The notes: generated from the letters alone by a model not told the origin. 64,000 nt of DNA from Candidatus Wallbacteria bacterium (GCA_016190005.1 JACPRK010000128.1:1-64000), one strand, 5' to 3'; positions 23,095-31,384 are shown, numbered from the stretch's first letter. A program made the numbers and translations.

Positions 23095-24252
23095 TCAATC
23101 CGTTCCGGAGGGCTTGTCTGCGGGTTTGGGTTCGGGCTTGGGTTCGGGCTTGGGCTCGGGCTTGGGTTCGGGCTTGGGCTCGGGCTTGGGCTCGGGCTTG
23201 GCCCCGAGCGTGGCGGCTGCGTCCTTGTTGCCGGCCGAGTTCTTCTCGAGTTGCTTCTCGGGCGACGCGCCCTTCTCGGTCAGCGCGGAGCCGTCGTTGC
23301 CGCCGTTCTTCGCCTTGGTCGGGTCCTCCAGGCGGTCGGCACTTTCGTCCGTCCCGGTCTTCCCGCTGCCGGCGATGGTCCCGAAGAGGCCGGTGAAGAT
23401 GCCCTTCGTTCCGCCGCCGATGTAGCCCGCGAGACTGCCGCCGGCCAGGCTGCCAATCGCGTTGGTGATCGCGCCGGCCTTCTCCCGGTCGGCCTGCAAC
23501 TGGGCGTCGATCGCCTCGGCGTTCAGGTGGTTCTCCTCGGCGATCTTGTCGGCCAGCTCCGCGTGCTCGTTGGTGCGTTCGTTGAACTCCGCCACGCTGA
23601 AGGGCTGATAGACCTGCTGGGCCGCGTTGATGGCGGTGTTGTTCCGGACATCGTCGACGTCCTCGAACTTGCGGAGGTTGGCCCCGCGCCGCGAGCGGCC
23701 GTCGAACTGCGCCAGGTTGGTGCGGGGGGCGCGCTCGGCCTCGCGCTGCTGGTTGCGAATGAGCGAGCTGGCCACGCCGCCCGCGGCATCCCCCAGAAAG
23801 TTGCCGAAGCCCTGGATGGCCTGGCGGTCCCGCTCTGCCTGGCGAGGGTCCTCGGGCTTGCTGTCCCCGGAGGGCTTCGTCCCATCCGGCTTGGAGCCAT
23901 CCGGCTTGGACCCGTCGGGCTTGGAACCGTCCGGTTTGGAGCCGTCCGGTTTTGAGCCCTCGGGCTTCTTGTTGCCATCGGCGGGGGGCGTCTGGGGCTT
24001 GCCCTCGGTCCCTTCGGGTGGCTTTGTCGCGGTCTCGGGCTTCTTCTCGGTGCCGGCAGGAGGCGTTTCGGGCTTCTTCTCCGTGCTGGAGGGGGGTGTC
24101 TCCGGCTTCTTCTCTCCGCCAGTGTTCAGCGGCAGCCGCTCGTCGTCGGTCGGGGTCTTGTCGCTCGGCGGAGCAGCCCCAGCCGCTATCGGCGCAATAC
24201 CACCTGCCAGGGGCAATGCGATCACCAGGGCCATCGTCAGGATTTTTTTCAC
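23095..24252 (-). CDS. secreted low-complexity Pro/Lys-repeat protein
   Basis: The GTG at 24252 is preceded by GGAGGT and starts a signal peptide (VKKILTMALVIALPLAGGIA, cleavage near AGAAPP). The 385-residue protein contains about four KKPETPP/STE-type repeats, then tandem SKPDG units (residues ~115-140), and a helical Gln/Arg/Asn-rich middle. A Gly-rich hydrophobic zipper (GSLAGGSLAGYIGGGTKGIF) and a C-terminal KPEPKPEP array follow. The DNA repeats are in-frame 12- and 15-bp units, so copy number could vary without frameshift. Repeats of this kind commonly span cell walls or form extended stalks. It lies directly upstream of the cluster B PilX-like gene in the same direction. No enzymatic motif is visible and the family is unknown. 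Confidence 0.7.
   Translation of the reverse strand: MKKILTMALVIALPLAGGIAPIAAGAAPPSDKTPTDDERLPLNTGGEKKPETPPSSTEKKPETPPAGTEKKPETATKPPEGTEGKPQTPPADGNKKPEGSKPDGSKPDGSKPDGSKPDGSKPDGTKPSGDSKPEDPRQAERDRQAIQGFGNFLGDAAGGVASSLIRNQQREAERAPRTNLAQFDGRSRRGANLRKFEDVDDVRNNTAINAAQQVYQPFSVAEFNERTNEHAELADKIAEENHLNAEAIDAQLQADREKAGAITNAIGSLAGGSLAGYIGGGTKGIFTGLFGTIAGSGKTGTDESADRLEDPTKAKNGGNDGSALTEKGASPEKQLEKNSAGNKDAAATLGAKPEPKPEPKPEPKPEPKPEPKPEPKPADKPSGTD
23121..23201. repeat. 12-bp in-frame coding repeat (KPEP)
   Basis: Tandem units of GGCTTGGGTTCG/GGCTTGGGCTCG (minus strand codes KPEP) occupy the C-terminal end of the secreted repeat protein. Being a multiple of 3, copy changes would not shift the frame. Confidence 0.85.
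23882..23965. repeat. 15-bp in-frame coding repeat (SKPDG)
   Basis: Five to six 15-bp units of the type CCATCCGGCTTGGAG encode SKPDG pentapeptides in the secreted repeat protein. Units differ by silent changes. Confidence 0.85.
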
Positions 24253-24328
24253 GAGCGGCACCTCCAGGGAAGGACCTCGCGCCCAGTGTAGACGCGGCTT
24301 CGGGGGACTGTCAATCGAGCGGGTCGGG

Positions 24329-24985
24329 TCACCGTATGCCCCGGCCACCGCGGGCGGTCTCGTAATGGCTCTCGTCCAGAGCGAGCCAGTTCGGGTCTTG
24401 GGTAAATGTATGGTAGTAGCGGCTGCCCACGCTCGTCTGGAGCCAATGGGTCTTTCCACTCTTGCCGGTCACGTCGGGAACACCCATTCGCACCTGGTAG
24501 TAGGAAAGGCCGTTCAACCGGTACTTCTTGAAGCGCACTTCGGTGAAGCAATCTTCGTCCAGCACAGGCGTGGTTGCGTCGCCGTAGTACCCCCGCAGCC
24601 GCACGCCGTCGGCGGGCTCTCCCGCCCGCGTGACCCGGACCTTCTCCGCCTTGTAGACGACCTTGAAGGCGGCGGGCTTGTTCCCGGAAGGCTCGCTGGA
24701 AAACCGCTGAAAGGTCAGGGTGTGGCCCGTGGAATCGATCTCGGAGGTGCCGCCCGTGACGCCGACCACGTCGCAGAGGCTGCGCAGGTCGCGCTTGATA
24801 CGCTCGAGCGCCAGGTTGGCCCGTCGCACGCCTTCCAGCTCTTCTGCGCCCAGGCTCACCGAGCGGCTTCCGGAGAGCAGGAACCGGTAGAGCAGCGCGA
24901 CCACGACGGAGACCAGCGCCACGACCACGACGATCTCGGCGACCGTGAAAGCCGTGCGAGCGGCCCGGCGCCCGGTGGGCCTCAC
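24329..24985 (-). CDS. pseudopilin, PilW/GspJ-like (cluster C)
   Basis: The GTG at 24985 overlaps the preceding stop (GTGA). The leader VRPTGRRAARTA is basic, then FTVAEIVVVVALVSVVVALL with Glu at +5 gives a class III signal sequence. The 218-residue protein has two Cys (SLCDVVG, DEDCFTE) and a C-terminal Tyr-rich tail (GSRYYHTFTQDP). It is the last gene in the cluster C operon. It is not obviously similar to the paralogous pair in clusters B and D beyond the pilin N-terminus, so cluster C is a diverged lineage. A longer upstream frame overlaps the neighbouring pilin and is not used. Confidence 0.82.
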   Translation of the reverse strand: MRPTGRRAARTAFTVAEIVVVVALVSVVVALLYRFLLSGSRSVSLGAEELEGVRRANLALERIKRDLRSLCDVVGVTGGTSEIDSTGHTLTFQRFSSEPSGNKPAAFKVVYKAEKVRVTRAGEPADGVRLRGYYGDATTPVLDEDCFTEVRFKKYRLNGLSYYQVRMGVPDVTGKSGKTHWLQTSVGSRYYHTFTQDPNWLALDESHYETARGGRGIR

Positions 24986-25500
24986 GGCCTCACCCCGTGC
25001 AGCATCAGCTCCATGGCCACTCGCCGCTCCGGATTGCCTCGCACGTTGAGCTTCCATCGAACCGTCGCCACCGCATGAAGCGCCTGGACCTCGCTGCCGG
25101 GGGCCCTCACGAATGTCATGACGACCTCCCGAGCGAAAGGGATAGAAGATTCCGGATAATCAACGTCGGTACCGGGCTCGTCGGATTTGAAGGCCACGAC
25201 CCGCGGCTCGCTCCAGGAGAGGCGCCCGCCGCTTCGGTCGGCTTGCAGTGCGGCCGGCAGCTTCATCGCCCGCCCCCCGTCTTCGAGCGCCTGGCTCCAA
25301 CCGGCAAACCCTACTCCCTTGACCCACTCGAGCGCCTCGGTCGCCAGCCCAACCGCCAGCGCCTCGTTCTCGAGGTCGACCGTGCCCCGGCTGGCTTGCC
25401 CCAGCGTCGTGAAGATGGGGATCACCGCCAGACCCACCAGGAAGACCGCGAGCACGACCTCGACCAGCGAGAATCCCGCCGGGCGAGCGGTACGGAGCAT
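24982..25500 (-). CDS. pseudopilin, PilV/GspI-like (cluster C)
   Basis: The ATG at 25500 gives the leader MLRTARPAG then FSLVEVVLAVFLVGLAVIPI with Glu at +5, a clear class III prepilin motif. The 172-residue protein continues with VGLATEALEWVKGVG, similar to the GspI/PilV pattern in cluster A (ARNLAIEALEWG), and ends in a small beta region (ALHAVATVRWKLNVRG). It overlaps the following pilin by 4 bp. The gap to the upstream gene is 92 bp and holds nothing recognisable. Its role should be a minor pilin in the same complex as its neighbours. Confidence 0.85.
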   Translation of the reverse strand: MLRTARPAGFSLVEVVLAVFLVGLAVIPIFTTLGQASRGTVDLENEALAVGLATEALEWVKGVGFAGWSQALEDGGRAMKLPAALQADRSGGRLSWSEPRVVAFKSDEPGTDVDYPESSIPFAREVVMTFVRAPGSEVQALHAVATVRWKLNVRGNPERRVAMELMLHGVRP

Positions 25501-25592
25501 CAGTTCACTCTGTCCCGGACGCGACGGGACTCGGCTGGACGGATGGCAGGGAGGACACACGCCTTCCACCTTCCACCTTCCGACTTCTCCCA

Positions 25593-26453
25593 CTACGGCT
25601 TCCGCAACGCCGGCGGCGGCTCCATCCCCACGTAGGTTGTCCTCTCATCGCGTGACATGTCCACGTACACGCCCAGCTTCTTGCCGCCGGCCTTCACGTG
25701 AGCCTTGGAGATGTCGTCCTCGCGGACCTGGTCCATCTTGAACCGCAGGACCCGCCTCAACGGCAGGCCGGTCGCGGCGTCGACCGTGCACGAGAACTTC
25801 CCGGCCGCCGCCGTGCTCATCAGCTTCTCGGGCGTGTACTGCCGCGACAGCCGCAGGTCGCCTCGGATCTCGTGGGCCTCGCGCTCCAGGTACTTGGTCG
25901 GGCCCGCGTAGGCCAGCCGGGCCTGCAGCGCGACCGGCGGCGTGTCGGCTCCCGTGGCCAGGCGCAGCTCTTGGTCCCACGTCGCGCCCCGCGACAGCTC
26001 TCCCGCGGGCAGCTGAATCGCCAGCTCGCGCAGGTCTCCGGCCACCACCTCGGGGTCGGAGGATCTCAGGAGCTGCCCGTCGGGGGAGTAGACCCGCAGC
26101 TTCATTTCCGCAGCGCCCGGGAGTGTTCCCTGGCGAGCTTGCCCGTTCACCTTGAGCGCCGACTGGACCTGCTTGGAGGCGATCCGGATCTGGCCCTCCT
26201 CGACGTCCATCACCCGCCCGACCTCGCGCGAGCCGGCTTCCAGAGTCTGGGTGAGCACCGACCGCGGTTTCACGATCGTCGTCTCGGTCGTGGAGCGGAG
26301 GACCCTCTCGAAGCAGAGCCCGGCCTGGGGGCGAAGAGACAGGGGCTCGGCCGCAGCGGCGCCCGCCAGCAGCCAGAGTGCGGCCAGGGCGACTGCCAGT
26401 CGCCACAGCGGGCGCCGCGCCCGCCCGATTCCGTTAGAGCTCGAATCATCCAT
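25593..26453 (-). CDS. secreted beta-rich protein in cluster C
   Basis: The ATG at 26453 overlaps the upstream PilX-like stop by 8 bp. The 286-residue product has a signal peptide (RRPLWRLAVALAALWLLAGA, cleavage near AAAEP) and a mature domain of alternating strands. It includes ALKVNGQARQGTLPG and REDDISKAHVKAGGKKLGVY, with one Cys near each end. It occupies the position between the PilX-like and PilV-like genes that is taken by the membrane protein family X in clusters B and D. It is therefore likely a functional substitute or accessory. I do not recognise the family. The overlap suggests translation coupled to the PilX-like gene. Confidence 0.62.
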   Translation of the reverse strand: MDDSSSNGIGRARRPLWRLAVALAALWLLAGAAAAEPLSLRPQAGLCFERVLRSTTETTIVKPRSVLTQTLEAGSREVGRVMDVEEGQIRIASKQVQSALKVNGQARQGTLPGAAEMKLRVYSPDGQLLRSSDPEVVAGDLRELAIQLPAGELSRGATWDQELRLATGADTPPVALQARLAYAGPTKYLEREAHEIRGDLRLSRQYTPEKLMSTAAAGKFSCTVDAATGLPLRRVLRFKMDQVREDDISKAHVKAGGKKLGVYVDMSRDERTTYVGMEPPPALRKP

Positions 26454-28377
26454 CGATGTACTCCTTGGGGCCTGAGCCGTCATCGCCCCGGCTGCTCCAG
26501 AGCATGACACGATCGCTGAACGTGGTGTGGAAAATCCAGCGCGACAGCAGTTCGTCGTATTGCAGGAAGTTTCGGGTGGCGCGCAGCTTGCTCGAGTCGA
26601 TGCGGTCGATGGCCAGCCCGCCAACGAGGTCGATGGGCTGATCGTCGTAGACCTCGAGCGTACCCATCTGGTCGGGATAGAGCGAATTCAAGGCCTGCAC
26701 GTGCGCCTCGACCTTCTTGCCGCCCGGCAGCGTCACGCCCGCGCCGCGCGAGACCAGGAAGAGCTGATCGGTGGGCCTCCGCTTGGTCAGCGAGCCCTTT
26801 ACGAAGATCTTGCCGAGCGCCAGAAGCACCCCCTGACCGCGGTAGGAGAGGTCTGCGTCGAGGATGAGATCGCCCAGCAGCCCCACGACGCCGTCGATGG
26901 CCAGCACTCGCTTGCCCGCCGAGTCGGCGACCAGGTGCCTTTCCATCAGCCGCGCGGCCGGGTCGTTATCCTCCGGCGTGGATTGGTACAGCCGGGCATA
27001 GTACTTCGGCTCCGTGAAGGCCATCGCCGAGAGAACGGCCGCCGCCTGTCCATCCCGCCCCCCGAAATCCCCCAGGGCCGGGGCGTGCGCGAACGGGGCC
27101 ATGGTCTGGTCACTCCCGTTCGGGTCCTTGTTGAGGAAGCTCACGGCGCTGACGCCCACGGGCGCCGCCAGCGCAGGCCGGGAGGGAGGCGATGCCCCGT
27201 CGAAGGTGAAGTCGAGCTCGCGGCGGAACCAGTAGGAGTAGAAGATGTTCCCCTCGATGCCCTTGCCGGGATCGTTCAAGTAGAGGTCCAGGCCGGCCGC
27301 CCGAGCGTCGCCGCCCAGGTACTCGTGGTGCATCTTGGCGTTGACGACCTTGGCCGCGACGGCGGCGGCCTGCGCTTCGCCGTATCCCATCGCGCGCATC
27401 ATGTCCCCGATGATGGCCCGGGCCTTTTCCTGCCCCATGTCGTCGTCGCTGAAGAGCTGCTTCTGCTGATCCCACTTCCCGAGCTGGTAGCGCGCCGGGT
27501 TCGTCGGTGACAGGGCGATCTTCACGCCCTGCAGGTAGCTGATCTCGTCGGCCACGAGCCGGTTGCGGCCCGGTGCCAGCAGGTTGATCGGGGCCGTTGC
27601 GGCCTGTCCTGGCCCCAGGCCGATGAAGACCGCGCCCGAGTCCTCCTTGGGAGTAGCCGGGACGCGCCGGTTCTTGACCACCAGCGCCGGGTCGTTCGGA
27701 TCGGCGTTGCCGGGCTCCAGCGACCGCAAGCGGCTGGCGTCCTTGAGGAACAGCGTGTAGTCCCCCAGGGGACTCTGGCCCGTGAGGTAGATGCTCTTGA
27801 AGTCCCGCCGGACGATGACGCGACGCGTCAGAAACCCCTTGCGGCCCAGCGGCAGCACGGCCTTCCCCTCGACCTCGACACTGCCGACCTTCTCGCGAGG
27901 CTCGGCCCCTGTGTTCTGCGCCAGCACCAGCACCCGGGCGCGCGCGCTCAGCACGGCCCCCAGCTCCTGCGCCAGCTCGCAGCCCGACGCCGTGAGCGAG
28001 TTGGCGTTGAGCCCTTCGAGCTCCTCGATCTTATGATTGTCGGCCGGTGTGGCGTCCTGGAACCGACCGTACCAGGGCGAATCGGGCCGGTTCACCTCGC
28101 CCTGGATCGCCGTCAACGCCTCATCGGCGATCGACTCGGCCAGGAAGAGCGCCATGTCGCCCACGTAGGCCCGGCTCACCTCGAGCTTGCCCTGCATCGT
28201 CGTGGTGTGGAACGTCAGGATCACGACCGCCAGGATCAGCGCGATGACCAGCGCCAGCACCAAGACGATGCCCGAGCGGCCGGGCGCGGCGGGCCTTGCG
28301 CCTTGTTCCCATGCTCGTCGCGCCGCTGCTGCGCCCGGCTGCTGCCACGCCCTATGCCCGAATCGCCACGCTCCCAC
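26446..28377 (-). CDS. PilX/GspK-like large minor pilin (cluster C)
   Basis: The frame starts at GTG 28377; no internal ATG precedes the hydrophobic helix, and no strong Shine-Dalgarno is visible, so the start is uncertain. A leader of about 37 residues (ending ARPAAPGRSG) precedes IVLVLALVIALILAVVILTF, then TTTMQGKLEVSRAYVGDMAL and FLAESIADEALTAIQGE, the usual PilX-like helix. The ~640-residue protein contains strands such as GVLLALGKIFVKGSLTKRRP and IDGVVGLLGDLILDADLSYR. This last part resembles the surface-exposed domain of large pilins. It is followed with an 8-bp overlap by a secreted protein gene and preceded by the possible caspase-fold gene. Confidence 0.7.
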   Translation of the reverse strand: MGAWRFGHRAWQQPGAAAARRAWEQGARPAAPGRSGIVLVLALVIALILAVVILTFHTTTMQGKLEVSRAYVGDMALFLAESIADEALTAIQGEVNRPDSPWYGRFQDATPADNHKIEELEGLNANSLTASGCELAQELGAVLSARARVLVLAQNTGAEPREKVGSVEVEGKAVLPLGRKGFLTRRVIVRRDFKSIYLTGQSPLGDYTLFLKDASRLRSLEPGNADPNDPALVVKNRRVPATPKEDSGAVFIGLGPGQAATAPINLLAPGRNRLVADEISYLQGVKIALSPTNPARYQLGKWDQQKQLFSDDDMGQEKARAIIGDMMRAMGYGEAQAAAVAAKVVNAKMHHEYLGGDARAAGLDLYLNDPGKGIEGNIFYSYWFRRELDFTFDGASPPSRPALAAPVGVSAVSFLNKDPNGSDQTMAPFAHAPALGDFGGRDGQAAAVLSAMAFTEPKYYARLYQSTPEDNDPAARLMERHLVADSAGKRVLAIDGVVGLLGDLILDADLSYRGQGVLLALGKIFVKGSLTKRRPTDQLFLVSRGAGVTLPGGKKVEAHVQALNSLYPDQMGTLEVYDDQPIDLVGGLAIDRIDSSKLRATRNFLQYDELLSRWIFHTTFSDRVMLWSSRGDDGSGPKEYIDG

Positions 28378-28423
28378 GACCCGTCCAGCTTACCCGATTC
28401 GCCGGGCCGAGGAGCAGTCCGTC

Positions 28424-29356
28424 TCAGTCCGAGAGCGTGACCGGGCGCTCCGAAGCTCCGCTTTCGAGCCCGACCGTGGTCGCGGTGGTGGCACCGGCGG
28501 ACGCCACGTCGCCGACCTCCATCCCAGGGCGCCAGCGACCCCGGATGAGCGTCAGCCCCCGTTGCTGGCGCCCCAGGTTGTGCACGCCCTCCGTCCGCCA
28601 GTCGAGGAAACGGTCGGTGGTCTTGTTCCAGCCAAGGTTGTAGCGCGTGAAGGTGTTCCAGTCGTACTCGCCCGTGTACGCCTCGATGGTGGTCGACTCG
28701 GGCACGCGGTCGGCCAGCTGGTCGATGAACGGTCGAGTCATGCTGGCGGCGTTGCAGTTCTTGAAGACAATCTGCGAGTTGGGTGCCCAGACGTCGGTCG
28801 GCTCGAGCCCCAGCTCCCGCATGCGCGCGTCGTAGCGCGAGAAGAACTGGTTGTTGGCGTTCAAGACCCGGTCGTTCGCACCCGAGCCGGTTTCGAGCAC
28901 CGCCACGACCGGCTGGTCGGGTAGCGCCTGCGGCAACTCGGGAAAGACGCTGCGATGCCGGCCGGTGATGTGGCCCGTGAAGTAGAGGTTGGAGATCGGC
29001 CGGGTGGCCCGGTCTTGCGGGAGCATCGTGCCGACCAGATCGTCCAGGTCGTAGTCGCCGTGCAGGTAGGTGCCGCCGACCTGTTGCTGCAGATTGCGCG
29101 TGAATCGCTCCTCGCGCGAGCCGTCCGGGCTGCCGCCCAGCAGCGCCACGATGTTCTCGGTCCCCGGCGCGGCGCGCCTCACCGAGTCATCGACCCGGAC
29201 CGCGGGCAGCGGTCCCGTGGGCCGGTCGTTGGCCTCCCGGCTGATGCCGAGCAGACCGTCCAGCCCCCCGGCCTGCGCCACCAGCGGCCAGAGGAGCCAC
29301 GTGGCCAGTGCCAGCTGAATCCGGAACGAACCCGAGCGCTTCACTTCGAACCTCAT
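28424..29356 (-). CDS. secreted protein with caspase-like (clan CD) features
   Basis: ATG 29356 follows GGTGGTGGAGG; an alternative GTG at 29368 adds four residues. The 310-residue product has a signal peptide (IQLALATWLLWPLVAQAGG). A conserved-looking pair, His129 in SNLYFTGHITG and Cys201 in IVFKNCNAAS, with the following FIDQLADRVPESTTIEAYTG, resembles the His-then-Cys arrangement and CN-rich turn of clan CD (caspase-fold) peptidases. Such proteases have HG rather than HI, so activity is uncertain. It lies 46 bp upstream of the cluster C PilX-like gene in the same direction, in the slot held by a C39-like peptidase in cluster A. Function may be processing, or it may be the exported cargo. 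Confidence 0.5.
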   Translation of the reverse strand: MRFEVKRSGSFRIQLALATWLLWPLVAQAGGLDGLLGISREANDRPTGPLPAVRVDDSVRRAAPGTENIVALLGGSPDGSREERFTRNLQQQVGGTYLHGDYDLDDLVGTMLPQDRATRPISNLYFTGHITGRHRSVFPELPQALPDQPVVAVLETGSGANDRVLNANNQFFSRYDARMRELGLEPTDVWAPNSQIVFKNCNAASMTRPFIDQLADRVPESTTIEAYTGEYDWNTFTRYNLGWNKTTDRFLDWRTEGVHNLGRQQRGLTLIRGRWRPGMEVGDVASAGATTATTVGLESGASERPVTLSD

Positions 29357-29417
29357 CGCCTCCACCACCTTGGCCCTGTCGTCGGTTGTGCGGGCCGCCG
29401 CTTCCTATGCACGGGGT

Positions 29418-29453
29418 GGGCCAGTTCTCAAGAGGCCTCACCAGAACTGGCCC
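29418..29453. repeat. imperfect 36-bp hairpin between clusters D and C
   Basis: GGGCCAGTTCT (29418-29428) is the inverse of AGAACTGGCCC (29443-29453), an 11-bp arm pair. The loop holds the 8-bp palindrome GAGGCCTC (29432-29439). It lies in the gap between the end of the cluster D PilW-like gene (29624) and the cluster C start (29356). It may be a terminator for cluster D or an operator; no T tract is present. Confidence 0.5.
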
Positions 29454-29623
29454 GCAACCATTCCCAGGCCGCCAACGGGTGCAGAATTTCATCCCCTGAC
29501 AGCGCAAACCGCCATCGCCCCGGTCGTCGGAAGCGTTTCAGTGAGCAGCCCGCCGCGGACCGCAAGACCCACTGCAGGCAGACGCCTCGGGTCTCCCGAG
29601 CCAGCCCCGCCCCCTCCTCGCCT

Positions 29624-30520
29624 TCAGTACCGCGCGTCTTCGTCGGCGCTCGAAAAGTACTCGCGGTAGACCTGGTCGCTCAGGCGCTTGTAGGACCAGA
29701 TCTTCGTCGCCAGCTCCACCGTCGGGGTGCGGCGCGTGCCGGTCGAATAGAGACCCTCGTCGAAGACGGTCTTGAAGCGCACCAGCAGGAACGACGTCTT
29801 CTGGTACTTCGGCTCGGAGAGCTCCTCCACCGGCACGGGCTCCCCTGACGTGGTGTAGCCGCAATGCGTCACGCTGAACTGCGCCACGCTGGTTGCCACT
29901 ACCTTCTCGTAGACCTTGCTCGTGTCCTTCAGCTCCAGCTTCGTCAGGAAACCGCGGCTCGTCTCCTCGTCGGCGCTCGACAGCGTCGCTTTCTCGACCA
30001 CCCGCGTCACTTCCTTCTTCGCCTCGTCAAAGGTGTAGGTCGTGCGCAACACGGGCAGCACGTCGGCGGTCTGACCCTCCGTCTCGGCGAACGGGAAGGT
30101 CGGACGCGGGTTGAGCTTGGGCCGGTCCTTGGCGTCCGGGCTCAGGTACTTCAAGATCGCCACCGATGCCGTCGTCGATCCCGGCGGCTCCATGAACACG
30201 TGTGCGCTGTTCACGTCCTCGACCAGGTTCTCCAGCAGGTTCCTCGCCCCCGTCTGGAGCTCCAGCGATCGTGTCGTCTCGTCCGTGAGCGCCACGGACC
30301 GCGTCAGCAAGCTATAAACGGCGCCCAGGATCAAGAGCGCAAGGAACGCCGTGAGCAGGGCCTCGGTGAGGGAGAAGCCGGCGCGGGAGAATCGAGAATC
30401 GAGAATCGAGAATCGAGAATCGAGAATCGAGAATCGAGAATCGAGACGACGATGCCGCCTCCTTCTCCCAGCGCCAACCCTCGCTGGCCGGGCCGCTCTT
30501 CTTCGCTTTCCTTGTTCCAC
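29624..30520 (-). CDS. pseudopilin, PilW/GspJ-like (cluster D), start uncertain
   Basis: The pilin motif is GFSLTEALLTAFLALLILGA with Glu at +5, preceded by SRFSRAG. The protein shares GARNLLENLVEDVN and the tail TKIWSYKRLSDQVYREYFSS with the cluster B paralogue. The 5' end is unusual: the codons before the motif are the 7-nt repeat GAGAATC (30387-30446), and no ATG, GTG or TTG in this frame occurs closer than GTG 30520. That codon gives a leader of about 47 residues and has no Shine-Dalgarno. The paralogue has an 11-residue leader. Frames starting at an out-of-frame ATG upstream would enter the pilin frame if the repeat number changed. Either a repeat-driven disruption or a phase-variable gene is possible. 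Confidence 0.65.
   Translation of the reverse strand: MEQGKRRRAARPARVGAGRRRRHRRLDSRFSILDSRFSILDSRFSRAGFSLTEALLTAFLALLILGAVYSLLTRSVALTDETTRSLELQTGARNLLENLVEDVNSAHVFMEPPGSTTASVAILKYLSPDAKDRPKLNPRPTFPFAETEGQTADVLPVLRTTYTFDEAKKEVTRVVEKATLSSADEETSRGFLTKLELKDTSKVYEKVVATSVAQFSVTHCGYTTSGEPVPVEELSEPKYQKTSFLLVRFKTVFDEGLYSTGTRRTPTVELATKIWSYKRLSDQVYREYFSSADEDARY
30387..30446. repeat. eight tandem copies of the heptamer GAGAATC in a pilin 5' end
   Basis: Eight contiguous units of GAGAATC from 30387 to 30442 plus a partial unit lie across the leader-coding end of the cluster D PilW-like gene. As 7 is not a multiple of 3, a change of one unit shifts the frame. Confidence 0.95.
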
Positions 30521-30563
30521 CGGGTGCACGCACGGAAGGTGAGAGGGCGCATCACACCGTGAC

Positions 30564-30647
30564 CGTTCGCCCTGAGCTTGTCGAAGGACGGGCAGGCGAG
30601 AACCCACTCTGAGCCTGAATTGTGGTTCGACAAGCTCACCACGAACG
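30564..30647. repeat. inverted repeat, CGTTCG...CTTGTCGAA type
   Basis: The 22-nt arm at 30564-30585 (ends TGAGCTTGTCGAA) pairs with 30626-30647 with three mismatches. It is related to the 18365-18430 repeat. This is a dispersed intergenic hairpin element between two cluster D pilin genes. The rest of the 215-bp gap (30521-30735) has pyrimidine-rich filler only. Confidence 0.6.
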
Positions 30648-30735
30648 GGATAGTGACCCAAGAACCGCGCGCGCACCCTCTTCCACCTTCCCTCTTCCAC
30701 CTTCTACCTTTTACCTTCCATCATCCAGCTTCCTG

Positions 30736-31317
30736 TCACGGCGCTACCGGGACCGGCACGTTGTGTGCGGCCACGATCGTTTCGAAGCGCGACAGCGCGG
30801 CGCGCTGACCGGCGTCGCCTTCCTTGGGTACCTCGCCCATCTCCTGCCAGCGTACCTGCAGCACGACCTTGCGCAGCCTGGCGTCGGGCGGGTCGACCTC
30901 GCTCACTTCCAGCTTCGTCTGGATGCGCTCGTACTCCTTGGGATAGCTGTGGGCCTCCGTGTCCAGCTTCGACGTGACACCCTCCGGCACCCGATACTTC
31001 AGCGATCGCGCCAGCATCCGGCCGCTCACGGGCGCCCAGTCGTGCGTCAAGTCACCGCCCGCAACCTTCTCGAACGGGAGCTGGCGCAGCTCCTCCAGCT
31101 CCTCCCGGGCCACGTGCATCGCCATGTACGACAGCTTCGAATAGAACATCGTCCGCGAAGACGTCACGAACATCTGGTAGAGAGGGATGATCGCCAGCGA
31201 CAGCAGCAGCACACCCATCAACAGCTCCACCAGGAAGAAGGCGGACCGGAGGTGGGACGCAGGATGTCCTTCGACACGGCCGCTCCGCGGCCTGCTCAGG
31301 ATGAGCGGAGGAGGCAT
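30736..31317 (-). CDS. pseudopilin, PilV/GspI-like (cluster D)
   Basis: From ATG 31317 the leader MPPPLILSRPRSGRVEGHP (plus ASHLRSA) precedes FFLVELLMGVLLLSLAIIPL, with Glu at +5. The 193-residue protein shares LSYMAMHVAREELEELRQLP and VVLQVRWQEMGE with the cluster B paralogue, which begins with a leader of only seven residues. The longer leader here is encoded by sequence resembling the dispersed TCGAAGGA repeat (31262-31310), so the original start may have been altered by repeat insertion. The upstream gap is filled with a 14-nt tandem repeat. A longer frame to 31509 is that repeat and was rejected. Confidence 0.75.
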   Translation of the reverse strand: MPPPLILSRPRSGRVEGHPASHLRSAFFLVELLMGVLLLSLAIIPLYQMFVTSSRTMFYSKLSYMAMHVAREELEELRQLPFEKVAGGDLTHDWAPVSGRMLARSLKYRVPEGVTSKLDTEAHSYPKEYERIQTKLEVSEVDPPDARLRKVVLQVRWQEMGEVPKEGDAGQRAALSRFETIVAAHNVPVPVAP

Positions 31318-31384
31318 CGAGTCTGAGGCTTGCGCCCTGAGCCCGGCGCCTGGCCAACGGAGCCTCCGCCCCCGAAGAGTGCCG

